From the NCBI GenBank assembly GCA_006538405.1, contig BJKQ01000015.1:744001-808000 (forward strand): a stretch of 64,000 nt of DNA, in the 5' to 3' direction. Below are positions 24,961-38,012 of this stretch, piece after piece. The notes beneath the pieces were generated by a model that ran no database searches, had not been told where the DNA came from, and saw only the letters and a program-made list of their open reading frames with translations. Source of the stretch: Hansfordia pulvinata. Lineage: Eukaryota > Ascomycota > Sordariomycetes > Xylariales. The translations under genes were made by a program, and so were the position numbers. Numbering within the stretch: the stretch's first letter is position 1; each line of letters opens with the position of its first letter.

Positions 24961-26326
24961 GGCGCGGGCTGCAGCGCGTCTTGTTCTGTCGTTTATCGCC
25001 GCAGCCGGCCGCGAGAAAGAGCGAGGCAAGATTAGTTCGGGCTGTGGGCAGAGAGAGAGAGAGAGAGAGTGTGTGTGTGTGTATGTGTGTGTGTGTGTTT
25101 GTGTGTCGGATCTAAGCTTTGACAGCGCCAGTCCAAGTCTCAACAGGCTCTTGGAGAGGAACAGAAAGCTCTGGGCACAAGTCAAGTAAGCAACGCAACA
25201 CGACGATGCGAGAGCGGAGAACGGAGCAGCGTGGAGGCCGCGGGTGCAGGTAGATAGATGGTGGTCCCCCAAGATAAATCGTGGGGTTCGGCTCCTCTAC
25301 TCATAGGTCCGTCCGGGGCTGCTCGCACTTGGACCCCGTGGCTGACAGCCCCGCCGCCCCTCAGTCCGGGGGCGCGACGTGTGCTCTGGGAGTTAGTTGG
25401 TGGGCCACTAGGTGAGCCTGTGGGGGTTCGTCCAGCCCGCTAAGTTAGGAGTCCAGGGTCCGGGGTGAAGGGCGGGCTGGCTGCTTTCGCTCGTGCTCGT
25501 GCCCACGGCGTCCAGTTCCGCCCCACGATCTGGGCCCCCTCGGGACTAGGAACCTCGGAGCCTAGGGGCTTTCTCAGGAATCCGATCCTAACTAGCTAGT
25601 CCTGGCTATGTGCGGGGGAGGGAGGCTGATATCTCCCCCCCCTTATGCCCGGACTTGCCCGGGCCAAGCAGCTGGCCCGGGCTGCGCTGCCACGGGCGGT
25701 CACATGAGCGCCCGGCCAGGGTCGTCGGGTCTCTCTGCCTGCCACCGCCCGCCCGCCCGGACGAGTCAACGAGCCTCGTTCTTGGCGGCAGAGCTGTCAA
25801 GTGTTCTGGGCGGCTCGGCGGGACCAAGCGGTGGGGGCTCGGGGCCCATTGGCAGATACATGTACGCATGTGGGCAGTCGGATCTGGCCATGGCGAAGTT
25901 TGATGTGAGATCCAGCGCACGTGTAATCTGGGTTCTACTGGTTTTACTACCTGTCCGCCTGCAAGCAACTAGGCCACAGTCGGTGCCTCCAGTCATTCGA
26001 CGTCTTTCAGAGTTCAGGTATCAGGTACGCGTGTTTGTTAATTAGAATATAAGACTTTAGATAATCTCGTTTCGTGGTCGTCGTCTCTTCACCGACGCAG
26101 TGGTTACCGAAGTCCCTGCTCAGTTTCATGGCGTCGTCGTACGCTGCGATATGTATCAAACTATAAGAACCCACTCTCCACGCCTCGCTCGAAAAAGAAC
26201 AAATTCTTCGTATACACCTCTCTGGCCCAGACTCCTCGCTCGCCTCGGCCTTGGAGCCGGAATGCAGCCCAACAGACAGATGGACAGACATACATGACAT
26301 GGACAAACCCCCCTTCTCGCCCGACC
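24961..26326. other. Intergenic, regulator promoter side
   Basis: No gene is supportable. The stretch holds a GA/GT microsatellite near 25.05-25.11 kb and otherwise low-information sequence. It should carry the promoter of the Zn2Cys6 gene. Confidence 0.5.
25051..25106. repeat. Compound (GA)n(GT)n microsatellite
   Basis: A GA tract passes directly into an interrupted GT tract, about 100 bp upstream of the regulator's start codon, in its probable leader or promoter. Confidence 0.9.
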
Positions 26327-28324
26327 TCAGACCCTCGCGGCGACGCCGCCCTCGGCCCTCTGGGCCTCGGACTCGGCGGCCAGGGTCTTCTCGACGTCCA
26401 TCTTCTCGCCGGGGTACCTGTCGAACAGCCAGGCGAAGAGGACGGTGAGGATGCACAGCAGGCCGAGCCAGGCGGTGGTGGTGGCGAACCCCGGGATGTA
26501 GCGGGGCGCGTCCTTGCTGGGCCACAGCCAGCTGGAGTAGATGGAGGAGGCGTTTCCGATGGAGTTGATGAGGGCGATGGCGACGGCGCGCTTCTCGGCC
26601 TGGGCGGGGATGACGTCCGTCACCCACGTCTTGATGAGCGGCGAGCAGCCGTAGATGGTCCCGAAGGCGAAGATGGTCAGCACGTACTGCGCCGTCCGGT
26701 TGTCCGGGGTCCCGATCACGGCGCAGAACAGGGCGAAGCCGATGGCCGACAGCCCGCACACAAAGGGCCACTTGGTCCGGAACTTGTCAGACAGGAAGCA
26801 GCACGAGACGACGTAGACGAGGGCCGCGGCGTAGGCGGGAATGGTGAAGTCTGGTGAAGTCAAGTCAGTGGGGCGGTCCAGCCAGGGTATGGAATAGGGG
26901 GGGGGGGGGGACAAATTCTACTCACACTGCCCGGTGTGTCCCTTCCAGCCAAAGCTCTCGACCAGGGTAGGGATGAAGTACTGCATCGTCTGGGCGCCCG
27001 TGACGAGGGTGAACATGAGGCACTGGGCCCAGACGCGCCAGTCGACGACGGTCATCTTGAAGGCCTGCCAGTGGCTGGGGCGCTCGCCGGACCGGGCCTG
27101 CGCCGAGGCAATGCCGTCGACGGCCAGCCGGTTGCAGGCCAGCAGCGTCTCCTCCTGGGTGAGGAAGCGGCCGCTGTTGGAGGGGAAGTCGGGCATGAAG
27201 AAGAAGATGACAATGGCGGCCACCACCGAGGCCACGCCTTCTAGGATCTGCAGAGAGGGGGAAAAGGGGGGGTGTTGTTAGCGTCTGTAAGTTGAGAGAC
27301 TTTTCCCTTGTCTTCCCCAAAGAGCGAGTAGGTGTTCAAGACATGGAGTGGGCACTTACGAAAAGCCAGCGCCAGCCTCGGATGCCGCCGGCCATGTCCA
27401 TGTACTGGGTGATGACGCCGGCGAGGAGGCCGGAGAAGGCGCCGGCGAGCGGCACCGACGTGTAGAGGATGGCGTAGCGGGTGGCCAGCTCGTACTTGCG
27501 GTACCAGCACGACAGGTAGAATGCGCAGCCCGGCGCGAACCCGGCCTTTTTGTCAAGGTTAGCTTTCTCTCTCTCTCTCACGTCATGTGCATAGCACTTG
27601 GGATCCATACCTCTGCGATGCCGAGAAGAAAGCGGATGCCGGCGACCTGGGTCCAGGACTGGGTGGCGCCCATGAGGGCGGCAAAGGTGCCCCACAGGAC
27701 GCCGAGGCCGGGCAGCAGGACGTGGGGGCGGACCCGGGTCAGGGCCATGTTGGCCGGGATCTCGGCGACGAGGTACGAGACGAAGAAGAGCAGCACGATG
27801 ATGGAGTACTGCGACGACGTGAAGCCAAAGTCGGCCTGCAGACCGCCCGTCTTGGCGTTGCTGGGGTTGCGCGTGCAAGTTAGTGGGAGTGTTCTTTTCC
27901 CTTTCTTTCTTCTGTCTCTCGCTTTCGGAGAGAGGCATCTCTGGCAGGCGACTTACGAAATGTTGGCGCGGTCGAGGTAACCTGGGTTTGCACAGGTCAG
28001 TCATGTAATCTCACAGCAAACAGCCAACGTGAAGCGAGACTGAATCTGAACCCGGCCCTTCAACAGCCATTGGACGTATCAGAAGACGAAGACGAAGATC
28101 AATCACATACCTAGCAGGTACAGCACCCAGCAGCAGGGCAGAATGCGCCAGTCGAGCTTGCGGACGAGCTTGCGCTCCTCCTCGGTGCCATCCTGCCACT
28201 GCGCGGCGATCTGCTGGGCGTAGGCAATGTCGGCGGGGACGTCGCTCTTGCTGGTGACGGACGCGTCGCAGTGGACCTTTTCGACCTGGCTGTCGAAGCT
28301 CTTCTCCTCGGTGACGGACGGCAT
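26327..28324 (-). CDS. MFS permease, anion:cation symporter family (Tna1/Dal5-like)
   Basis: Six exons on the minus strand: 28324-28111, 27981-27957, 27860-27611, 27545-27360, 27247-26926 and 26850-26327, giving 506 residues with no frame break. All junctions are GT-AG and phases agree. Exon 2 is only 25 nt and encodes most of the YLDRANIS family motif. Further family text includes VSYLVAEIPANM, the loop GFAPGCAFYLSCWYRKYELATR, GIRGWRWLF, and IVIFFFMPDFP before the central cytoplasmic loop. The second half contains INSIGNASSIYSSWLWP and a PRYIPGF segment, as in nicotinate/allantoate-type permeases. It is divergent from the PdxA-like gene, sharing a 1.5 kb intergenic region, which suggests coregulation. 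A G14 tract lies in intron 5. The substrate is not readable from sequence. Confidence 0.9.
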
Positions 28325-29814
28325 CTTGAGGGGCGCGTGGGGGTGAGGGTGTGGCGGTGGCGGTGGTAAGTTGTGGAAGCGAGGCTCCCCTTTGGTGTCT
28401 TCACCCGAGATTTCTCTCTCTGTGTGTCTGTCTCAGGCGCCCAACGAGGGCAGAAAGGCGATGGACGATAGGCAACCAAGGGCGACAGCAGCACGACCGG
28501 GATGAAGCCAGAGATCGACGGTTGGCAAGCTCCGAATAATAATAAAAAACAATGTTTGAGCCCGCCCTATATAAAAGCCAAGCTTCACGGTGAGCTGGCT
28601 GCCAGGGTCGACGCCGAGGAGCGCATCGGCCGGGGGCCCGCATCGTCGTGCGCTGCCAAGGGAGGCCCACGTTGGGGTTACCCCACGGGGCAGAGAGCCA
28701 GAGCTTGTCCCGACGACGGCTCGCGTGGCCCGACGCGGAGGTGAGAGCGCGGGTGAGTGAGAGAGAGTCAGTGTGTGTGTGCGTGTGCTTGCGGGTCACT
28801 TCGGAGGAACCGCCGAGCGCCGCCAGCGCGGATCGTGGGTCGTGGATCGTGGTCGTGTATCTCGGCTTCAATTGATAGCTTTTATTAGCCAAGTCACGAG
28901 CAGTAGGCCGGTATCCCAGCCCTCTCCCCATTTCATTCTCCAGCCACTCGCTGCCGGCCCCTGTCCTCCTGCGACTCGCAAGTCGTGCGAAGCCAGCCCA
29001 CTATCGGGAGGGCCAGTCAGCTGATCCACTCACGGGCGAGAGCCGCTCGAGAGCCTGGCCTGGCCTGCGAGTCACGCGCAACGGTGGGCCCGGAAAGGCT
29101 CAAGGGGAGTGCCGGTGCTCGTACAGGGGAGGGGACTTCGCCGGGTTTGGGCTGGGCGCGGGCGGATGAGATACGAGTAGCAAAAGGCGCCCTCCACTTA
29201 GCCTCGGCGCTTTCGCCGAGCCGCCGCCGCCGTCGTCGTCGGCAAAGCTGCGAGATGGATGTGCTCGCATCCGACGCGGGGGAGCCCTGCGGAGACGACC
29301 GAACGCACCCCAGTTCTTCGGCAGAATCGCGCGCGGGGTCCCACCGAAGGGGAAGAGGGGCACATGGGGAAATCCCACTCGCGGCTTTGTCCAGGTTCCA
29401 GATTCCCATCCGACGAGGTGCCATAGGGGGGGGGGGGGGGGGGGGGGTTATAATAAGGTCAAGTGCGAGGGGCCGTCTGGTGCAGGTGAAAGTGCCGATT
29501 GCTTGCGTATCAGCACCACATCACTCCTCCAGCCCAACCCTGTCTTCCTGTCTTGTCTTCGTGGCCGACTGAGCTGCTTGCGTGACCATATGACCCCTGA
29601 GTTGCTTATCATTCTGTCTCTTCAGCGGGTTTCTATCAACAAGTCAGCTTGTGTCTCTTTGTCCGCCCGTCTCTTGTCCTTCTCCAAATAACAAACCCCC
29701 CTCCCCTCTCTTACACGCCCCTTATTTCCATATCCATACCTACACAAGTCAGCCAACCCGCCCCGCATCTCCACGGATACCAAGAGAAGAAAGACACAAG
29801 CCAGATCAAAGAAA
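28325..29814. promoter_or_regulatory. Divergent intergenic region, permease / PdxA-like gene
   Basis: This 1.49 kb stretch separates the starts of two divergently transcribed genes and must contain both promoters. A TATA-rich element (CTATATAAAAG) lies at about 28569-28579, roughly 245 bp from the permease start. A (GT)n patch near 28770 and a G22 tract at 29426-29447 are present. A CT- and CA-rich leader precedes the 29815 ATG. No inverted CGG-type C6 site could be assigned with confidence. Confidence 0.5.
29426..29447. repeat. G22 homopolymer
   Basis: Twenty-two consecutive G, about 370 bp upstream of the PdxA-like start codon. The true length is uncertain because such tracts are hard to sequence. 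Confidence 0.9.
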
Positions 29815-31112
<1,298 letters not shown>

Positions 31113-31667
31113 GCCGGCCGGGCGGCGACGCTTTTGTGTGTTGGATAGATCTGTTAGTTCATAGATAACTCTTGTTTTTTTTTCTCGATAGGTGTATCGT
31201 TCCAGATGTCATGACCATGGACCGAAAGTGATGGTTTCCGTGCCGCTTGATCTGTTCCGTGCTTGATCTGTTCCGTGCTTGATCTGTTCCGTGCTTCTGT
31301 TCCGTGCTTGATCTGTTCCGTGCTTGATCTTTTCGGAAGAGCACGTGAGGTGAGCACCTTATCGGTCCGCTAGTCTCGGTGAGTTGTTGCCTTCACTGCC
31401 CGCGTTAGATTGCCGCGTAGCGCCGAGTTAATCGACACATGGCGCCCCCGCTTGCTCACAGTCCTGTGTCCACATACAGAAGCAGAACTAAGCCTTCTAA
31501 ACCATCACATCACGCCATGTCATCGAACCCATGTAAGCAACCGCTTGTATTCGGGGTATATCGCTGTAAACTGCACACATTATATCATCATTCGTCCCGC
31601 CCTTGCGCCTTCGCCCAGAGCGCCAGCACCGTTGAGCCCCCACCGCGACAAGGCATTCGACGCCAGC
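31113..31667. other. Convergent intergenic region with 16-bp minisatellite
   Basis: 3' flanks of the PdxA-like gene and the peptide-transporter gene meet here. The main content is the 16-bp minisatellite at 31236-31331. No gene was seen. Confidence 0.6.
31236..31331. repeat. 16-bp minisatellite, six copies
   Basis: Six head-to-tail copies of TTCCGTGCTTGATCTG. The first carries a 3-bp insertion, the fourth lacks 3 bp, and the last has one substitution. Confidence 0.92.
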
Positions 31668-33630
31668 TCAGGCGACCGCTTTCTCGTCCTCGTTCTGCCC
31701 CCCAAGGTTCTTGCCCTGGAAGTTGGACTTGGCCAGGTTGTTGAGCTCGTCCTCCTGCTTGTCCAGGTTGCGGAAGCAGAACCAGAAGACGATGCCACCG
31801 ACAAACGCCAGGCAGGCAATGACCGTGTAGTTCCAGATGAGAAGAGGGTCCTATTGAGCGTCGTTAGTGACTTGCCGCCATGATCAAGGGGGGTTCGTGC
31901 ATCAAGGGGCTTGGTGTAGTAGGTGCTTACAGTAGAGAGGGGCACAAAGGCTTGGCCGACGGCCGCGGCAAACGCCGACATGAAGAGGTTGACACTCATG
32001 ACCAGAGATCTGGCGTTGGTGGGGGCCTTGCTGAAGGCATACTCGTAAGAGGTGACGTTCGTGAAGATCTCGGCGAGACCGATGAAGATGTAGGGCAGAG
32101 CCTGGATCCACACGTTGAGCGGAGCTATGCACTCCTCCTCGTTGGTGTAGTACCCGCAAGGGGACGTGGTGTAGATGTAGTATTGCACCACGGCCGCCGT
32201 CACCATGGAAGCCGTCGAGAAGAAGTATCCGAAGGCCATACGCTTGATGGGCGTGAAGTTGATGCCCATCTTGCGGAGGCCGGGGTAGATGACGTGGTCC
32301 ATGATGGGGATCATGATGACCAGCGAGATGGGGTTCAGGTTCTGGATAATGTCGTTCGGGACACCGTTCAGAACCATGGTGGCGGCCTGACTGGTCAGGT
32401 TCGTGGTCATCTGGTTGTAGCACAGCATGAACAGCGGCAGTCCCAGGAAGACCTTGCAGGCCTTGAGACCACGGCGCACCTCATCGACCCAAGCATCGTC
32501 GTAGGTCATCCACACCGGGCGCTGAGCGACCGGAACGTTGGACGGCTTGGCAACCTCCCAGCTGAATTGCCCCCAGTGCAGCCATTTCCCAGACATGCAG
32601 TAGCCGAACATGCGGAGCGCCTTGGAGAGCACGGATCCGGTCGGCGGCGAGAGCCTGTAGTTCTTCCTGTTCATGAGAAGGACCAGAGGCGCGATGAAGA
32701 AGAGGGCGGTCGGCAGCAGGAAGGCCAGCCAGAAACCGACAAACTTCTCGACGTACACCATGGAGATCTGGCCGGTCAGGGAGCCCACGTTGATGGCGAA
32801 GTAGAACCAGAGGAAGATGCGAGTGTTGGTGACGGCGGGGTCCACAATGACGCGCTCGCCTTTCTGGACCTCGACGCGAATGTACGTATCGGTGTTCTGC
32901 TCAGCCAGGAGGGGAGAGATGTTCGCCTTGAAGAAGCCGGTGCCGACGCAAAGCGTGAGCATGCCAATCATGAAGGCGCCGAAACTTCCTTGGTGGTTGT
33001 TGATGACGGATGGGATCGAGGCGACGACGAGAATCACGTGGGCTACAATGGCAACCACAATGGCAATGTGGATGACCTTGTAGCGACCCAGGTGGGCATC
33101 AGCCAGGTAGGCACTGTGATGGGGGTCAGCGGGCTTTCTGGCATGCAGAGGGGGGCGCGAGTTCCACCGAAGTCAACTTACCCTAGAAGAGGCGTCAGAT
33201 AGGAGAGGAACGTGTTCAGGAGACCGATGGCAGTCGAGGTCTGCAGGCCCATGTCTAGGGCACCAGCCTGTCCGTCCAGGCCGCCGGCTCCCGTCGTCGA
33301 GCCAGGGGGCATCGGCCTCTGGATAAAGTTGGTGTACAGGATGGACGAGCCATAGTACGAGAAGCGCTCGCATAGTTCGCAGAATGCGATGGTGTAAGCG
33401 GCCCAGTTGATCTTGCCAGAGACGCGACGCAGGGTCTTGAGCTCCTCTTCGTTGGGCAGCTCATACTCGACGCCCTCGTGCAGGTACGTCTCGTTGGCCG
33501 TGATGGCGCGGATCCGCTCGACGTCGATGGAACCCTTGCCCCCCGTGGCCTCGGCCAAGGTTCCCTGCGTGGCAGCATCGGGGACGTGGGCCTTGGCGAT
33601 CTCGGCCGTGTCGAGGTTGTGGGTGGCCAT
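31668..33630 (-). CDS. POT/PTR2-family proton-coupled peptide transporter
   Basis: Three exons on the minus strand: 33630-33182, 33113-31931 and 31850-31668, giving 604 residues with consistent phases and GT-AG introns of 68 and 80 bp. The family motif ELCERFSYYG (ExxERFxYYG) is in the first membrane region, followed by AYLADAHLGRYKVI, GTGFFKANISPLLAEQ and NVGSLTGQ. The C-terminal half carries YEYAFSKAPTNARS, as in PTR2 proteins. It imports di- and tripeptides with protons across the plasma membrane. The N-terminal 70 residues are a hydrophilic fungal extension. Coding sequence is intact. It converges on the PdxA-like gene and need not belong to that cluster. Confidence 0.93.
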
Positions 33631-36600
33631 GTTGGATATCGGCGGTCCGGCGAGGGGCTGCTAGGAGAAGGGATGCCGACAGCGGGTTGACAAGGTCGAG
33701 AGGCGAATATGGAACTCGAGGCTGGCTGTCGCAAACAACCCAGCGGTTCGGAAGGGGGCAAAAAGCCTATTTTATCTTCAGGGACTCAAGAGTCCACAGC
33801 TCCCACAACAAGGTTATACGAGTATGTATGCAGAAGAAGCGTTTCCGGCCGGGGTGGTCCACTCGAGACGAGGCGTGGGCGGCATCCCTACCCCACGGCT
33901 TGCACGACGCTTCTGATAACGGAGCGCCCTTCTGACTGCGTGATGCCACGGCCCAGCCAGGCCCATTGGCAATGAGAACCATCCGACTGGTCAGGGACCA
34001 TGGGCCTGCCGACGAGATCTTCGGCGACAAGGCCCGATGGGGAAGGTCTTCCAGGAGCCATGTCCCAAGCGAGACGGCTCCCGACACAACACCGCACACA
34101 AACGTAGGGCACCCGACTCCCAGCGTGCTCTGGACGCACGGCGGTGGATCGCTGGCATGTGGGCGATGCTACCAAGACTTGTGGCCAGACGGGGCGGTCC
34201 CGCGGCGGCGCATGGAGTAACGTTAAATCGGCACAGACTCTTGGGGTCTCAGCTGGCCTCCATTGGACGGAAGTCCTGGGCCGAGCGCTTCTCGAAGCTG
34301 ATATCGCATCCTCAACCCATGCAGATGCGTTAGCCATCTTCCAGCCGTCCGCGCATGGCGATCCGGCTCATCGGCTCGACTTTATCATGGTCTTGTTCGT
34401 GGAGTCCGAGGCGGCCAGATATGCCTGTGCGGATCTCGAGCGCCGCAGGGCAAATCTACCAGCAGCATTTGCCAAACGCCCCCTTGTATCACGCGACCTC
34501 GCCGCAACGCACGCAACGCAGCAGTGAGTGGGCGTACGGACACCTGGAGCGGAAAGTAGCAGCGAGAAACCCCGATCAGGGCAGCACAAACCCACCATCA
34601 CCCCCTTGTACTGCAGATGCCCGCGAGCAAACGGCTCGGAGGTGCCATGTGCTGTTCACAGCATGGGTGTGGGAGCGCCCCACGAGGCTATCCAGTGGTA
34701 ATTGCAAGCCTGCCAAGACTGCCAAGATGGCCGCTCTGTGCTTGTGCGAGGACTTGCCCTAACAGTAAGCTGCTGTCGGCGTCCTAGCTGCCTCGGGCAC
34801 CTCAATACGCGTAGCTATCGAGCGGGCGCCTATCACCCACAGAGGGGCTGTTGGACGCACTGCCTGCTGTCTGGAACTCGGGGGCGGCGAGCCTGTCTGA
34901 TCGGCGACGCCGGAGGAGAGACACCAACATACCTGACCTGCCGAGGCTGCGGGCGCAGAGGGAGCTGGTAACAATCTAGACTCGAGCTTGGGCCGTGCAA
35001 GACGTGTGCGGGCACGCAAGGGCACGTAGGTGGTAGGTCATTATCAGACATGATATCAATGACTAACGGGCGGCGGCTTTAGCCTAGAAAGGTCGCAGAG
35101 GAATGAAGTTGGCTAGCTCGCGGGAAGGCGGCCGTATGGAGACCCTGGGGTATCACTTACGACGTGCCTCGGCTCAGAGAGCCGGCGGAGACGACTAATA
35201 AGCCAGCGGAGATGGCGCTAATGGGGCTGGCGGGAGACTGGCAGATTTCGCGTTGGAGGAACAAGGAAGCCGCCATTGTACGAGGAAGGGTGCTGCCGCA
35301 ACGAATAGGACCGTTTGCAATTTTCGTCCTTCGTGGGTTGGCAAGCCCCTGTGGACCGCCGTGCCGGGATGGCGTGAGTTCACAGTCGCGTGCTCGCTTG
35401 GCACCATGGGTGCTGAGTGCTGACTCGGACGACCTCGAATACGGACAGCGAAGCGGGCTCGTTCAAAGAGCCGCCCGACGCTCAATGCCCCGCGAGCCGG
35501 TGGGCCAGGGTCGCGCTGCTGATGTCCATCGCGAGGCTGACCGGATCAAGTGGCAAGTCGCGTGCGGATAGGTAAGGCAAGGCATCGAGTGCGAGTGGAC
35601 GTGGCGGGAATCCCTAGAATGCGGATGTTGGTTCGAGGCTAGAGAGGAGCACCCCGCCCCCCTCGCAGGTGGCTTGCCAGGTTCCTCTTGACAGGACAGG
35701 GGGGCGTGGCCACGGACACGGAAGGCGGAATTCCAGTACGAGATAGGTGGTATTGAGGACCCCAGAGAGGCCGAGCGGGGCATCCATCCTGGGGCAACGA
35801 GTCGAGTGAGCAGTGAACGGCGAGGATCCCACCCTGAAGGTCAACGGGTATCTTCTGCCCGGGCTCTTGGTTTTCCGAGAGCGATGCCCAAGCCATGTTC
35901 TGAAGTCTTGGGGACCTGCGCTTGGATGGCCCAGGTACCTAACACAACAAGAGCCTGCGTCCAGGGAAATAGAAGGCAGCCAGTACCTGCATGATACAAC
36001 AAAGGGCAGCGGCTCACACAGGGTCAGAGTAAGGGACCAGACTGTACCCCTCGTCTTGGGCACCGGCTGAGGACAATATCAAGGCACATCTGGGTACGAG
36101 TAACAAGGTACGGAGAAGAGCGCAATGGCAACGACGCCATTGGATGTGAGGATAGCGCTGGGCTGCTCTTGCCTTTGCTCTCGGTCTGGCATCCGGGCTA
36201 GCTCCGGCATGGGGAAGGTACGAGTGCGGATACTAGAAAGAGGTAGGCGTGGAAGGTGCCGTGGAATTCTGGCTCTCCCGGGGAGATACATGAGCTCGCC
36301 CGGAGGTACTTGGACGTCCCCAGATCCTGGGGCAGCACCCGCACCTTGTCCCTTCCATGCCCGCTGACAGTGGATCAGAAGGCGCCCGAAAATGTACCCC
36401 AAGGGACGGCTCCGTACCTGCGCAAGGAACCATCACCGCCACCATGTCTAAAGCAGTCTTCATCTCCGCCGCACACGGCGAGTTCCCGTTCTTGAGTGCA
36501 GTCTTCCTTCACGGGGTGCTCGTGCCAACACAGCTGCTTCATCCACCACGAACGCCTCTTCGGCGGCTGGCCTGGCCTGGCATTGTCTATGGTGTGAGGC

Positions 36601-37038
36601 TGGCGTATTTGCTATACTCTATCCGCTCCGACATCACGCGATATGCAACCTGCTCCTCGAGACACAAAGTATCCCTCTTGAACGTCTTAGGCCACCAACG
36701 CCACCGCTCTACTCAACGAATCACCAGGCGCGCCTCGGCCGGCTCCCGCCGCCAGTAGATCAGATCCGCGGAAAGAAACGAGTACGATGTTGGCAGCACA
36801 CTCGGACGGCCGCACACCCCCATTCCCTATCAAGTGGGTCGTTGGGCGCCCTGCTCTCCGTGGTTGTGGCAGCCGGCGACGGTAGAAGATCCCTACCTCC
36901 ATTATCGGGCCGAAAGATGGTCAGGAGCCCCCACGATGCAGTAGTGTCTCGAATCCCGCGCCCGCTAGGGCCCAGTAATCGCTCCCCATACTCCGTACAG
37001 CGAAGCCCTTTGACGTGCATGTATGGAACTCGGCGGCC

Positions 37039-37105
37039 GGTGGCAGCGTGCGACCTGTGGCAGCGTGCGGCCTGTGGCAGCGTGCGGCCTGTGGCGTGCG
37101 GCGTG
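37039..37105. repeat. 17-bp minisatellite, about four copies
   Basis: Units of GTGGCAGCGTGCGGCCT in tandem. The last copy is partial and has lost 4 bp. Confidence 0.88.
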
Positions 37106-37478
37106 CCCGAAAGATCGAGTCCAACGACGACTGCACACCATCCACACGCGATGCCCACAGAGCGCAAGAGCACAAACTCGGACATGCCAATCAGGCACAG
37201 CTGCTCGCCTGATAGCGGCAGCGCGGCCGTCTCAGCAAATGTTTCCCGCCCAGGATGATGTGAGGTTCCAGACGGACATCGCCCAGCCCCTTGTCATTGG
37301 CCTTGCCCTGACCCCCTTCTCTTGGCTTCAGTCCCAGCCCCCAGAACCCCTCCATCGGTTTCCGGCTGTCCCCGGACAGAGTCTCCCAGCCAACAGGCAC
37401 GCGAGCCTCGTGGCCCGCTGCCCTACCCATTGCCCTCTTGCTGTCTTCGTATTGCCCAATGTAACCTACTGATACGCT

Positions 37479-38012
37479 TCAGCCCGTACCTCCAACCGGG
37501 CTGAAGGCCGGCGTCCTGTGGCGCGTCGCATTCAAGAACCAACGCGAAGTCGCGTTCTTGGGTCCCCGATGGTGTGTAGCGCTGTGTGGCCACCGCATTT
37601 GGCCAACACCGGGTCTTTTCTGAGCCAGCATGCGCGGGCCTCGCATGACCGGATTTCTGCGAGGGTTCCGTGGCCACCACGTCTTGAGCCCGCACGCTTG
37701 CAAGTGAGTGCGGACGGTCCGCCGCGTCTGGTCTTCCACGATAGGCCAGATAAGGCGCGGGATCGCCCATTGTGCAACGTAGCTTGGATGGGCTAAACAT
37801 CCATACGAACTGCTCCAGGATCTCGCCCTCCGACAAGCGCTCATCGTGCTACCTGAGTAGCGACACCGATCCGGGCGGGAGGGTTGAGCAGTGCATTGCC
37901 ATACAACTCTCGAGGTCGAGGCGTCAGCTCTGCTGCGTGCCCCGGCCAAGCTGAATACCAGCGCCCTGAGCTGCAGCTCGGTAACCTGCCTTCGCCTCGG
38001 GGACGATGCCAT
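37479..38012 (-). mobile_element. Tc1/mariner-type transposase relic
   Basis: On the minus strand the segment 37721-37590 encodes TVRTHLQACGLK, then PR, then NPVMRGPRMLAQK and a Trp. The spacing matches the second helix-turn-helix to catalytic-domain linker of Tc1/mariner transposases (TVxxxLxxxGLKxxxPRxxPxxxxxxRxxRLxxA...W). The upstream frame keeps a possible first helix-turn-helix (TELQLRALVFSLAGAR). No catalytic DDE/D block or terminal inverted repeats were found, so the copy is truncated and inactive. Confidence 0.4.
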
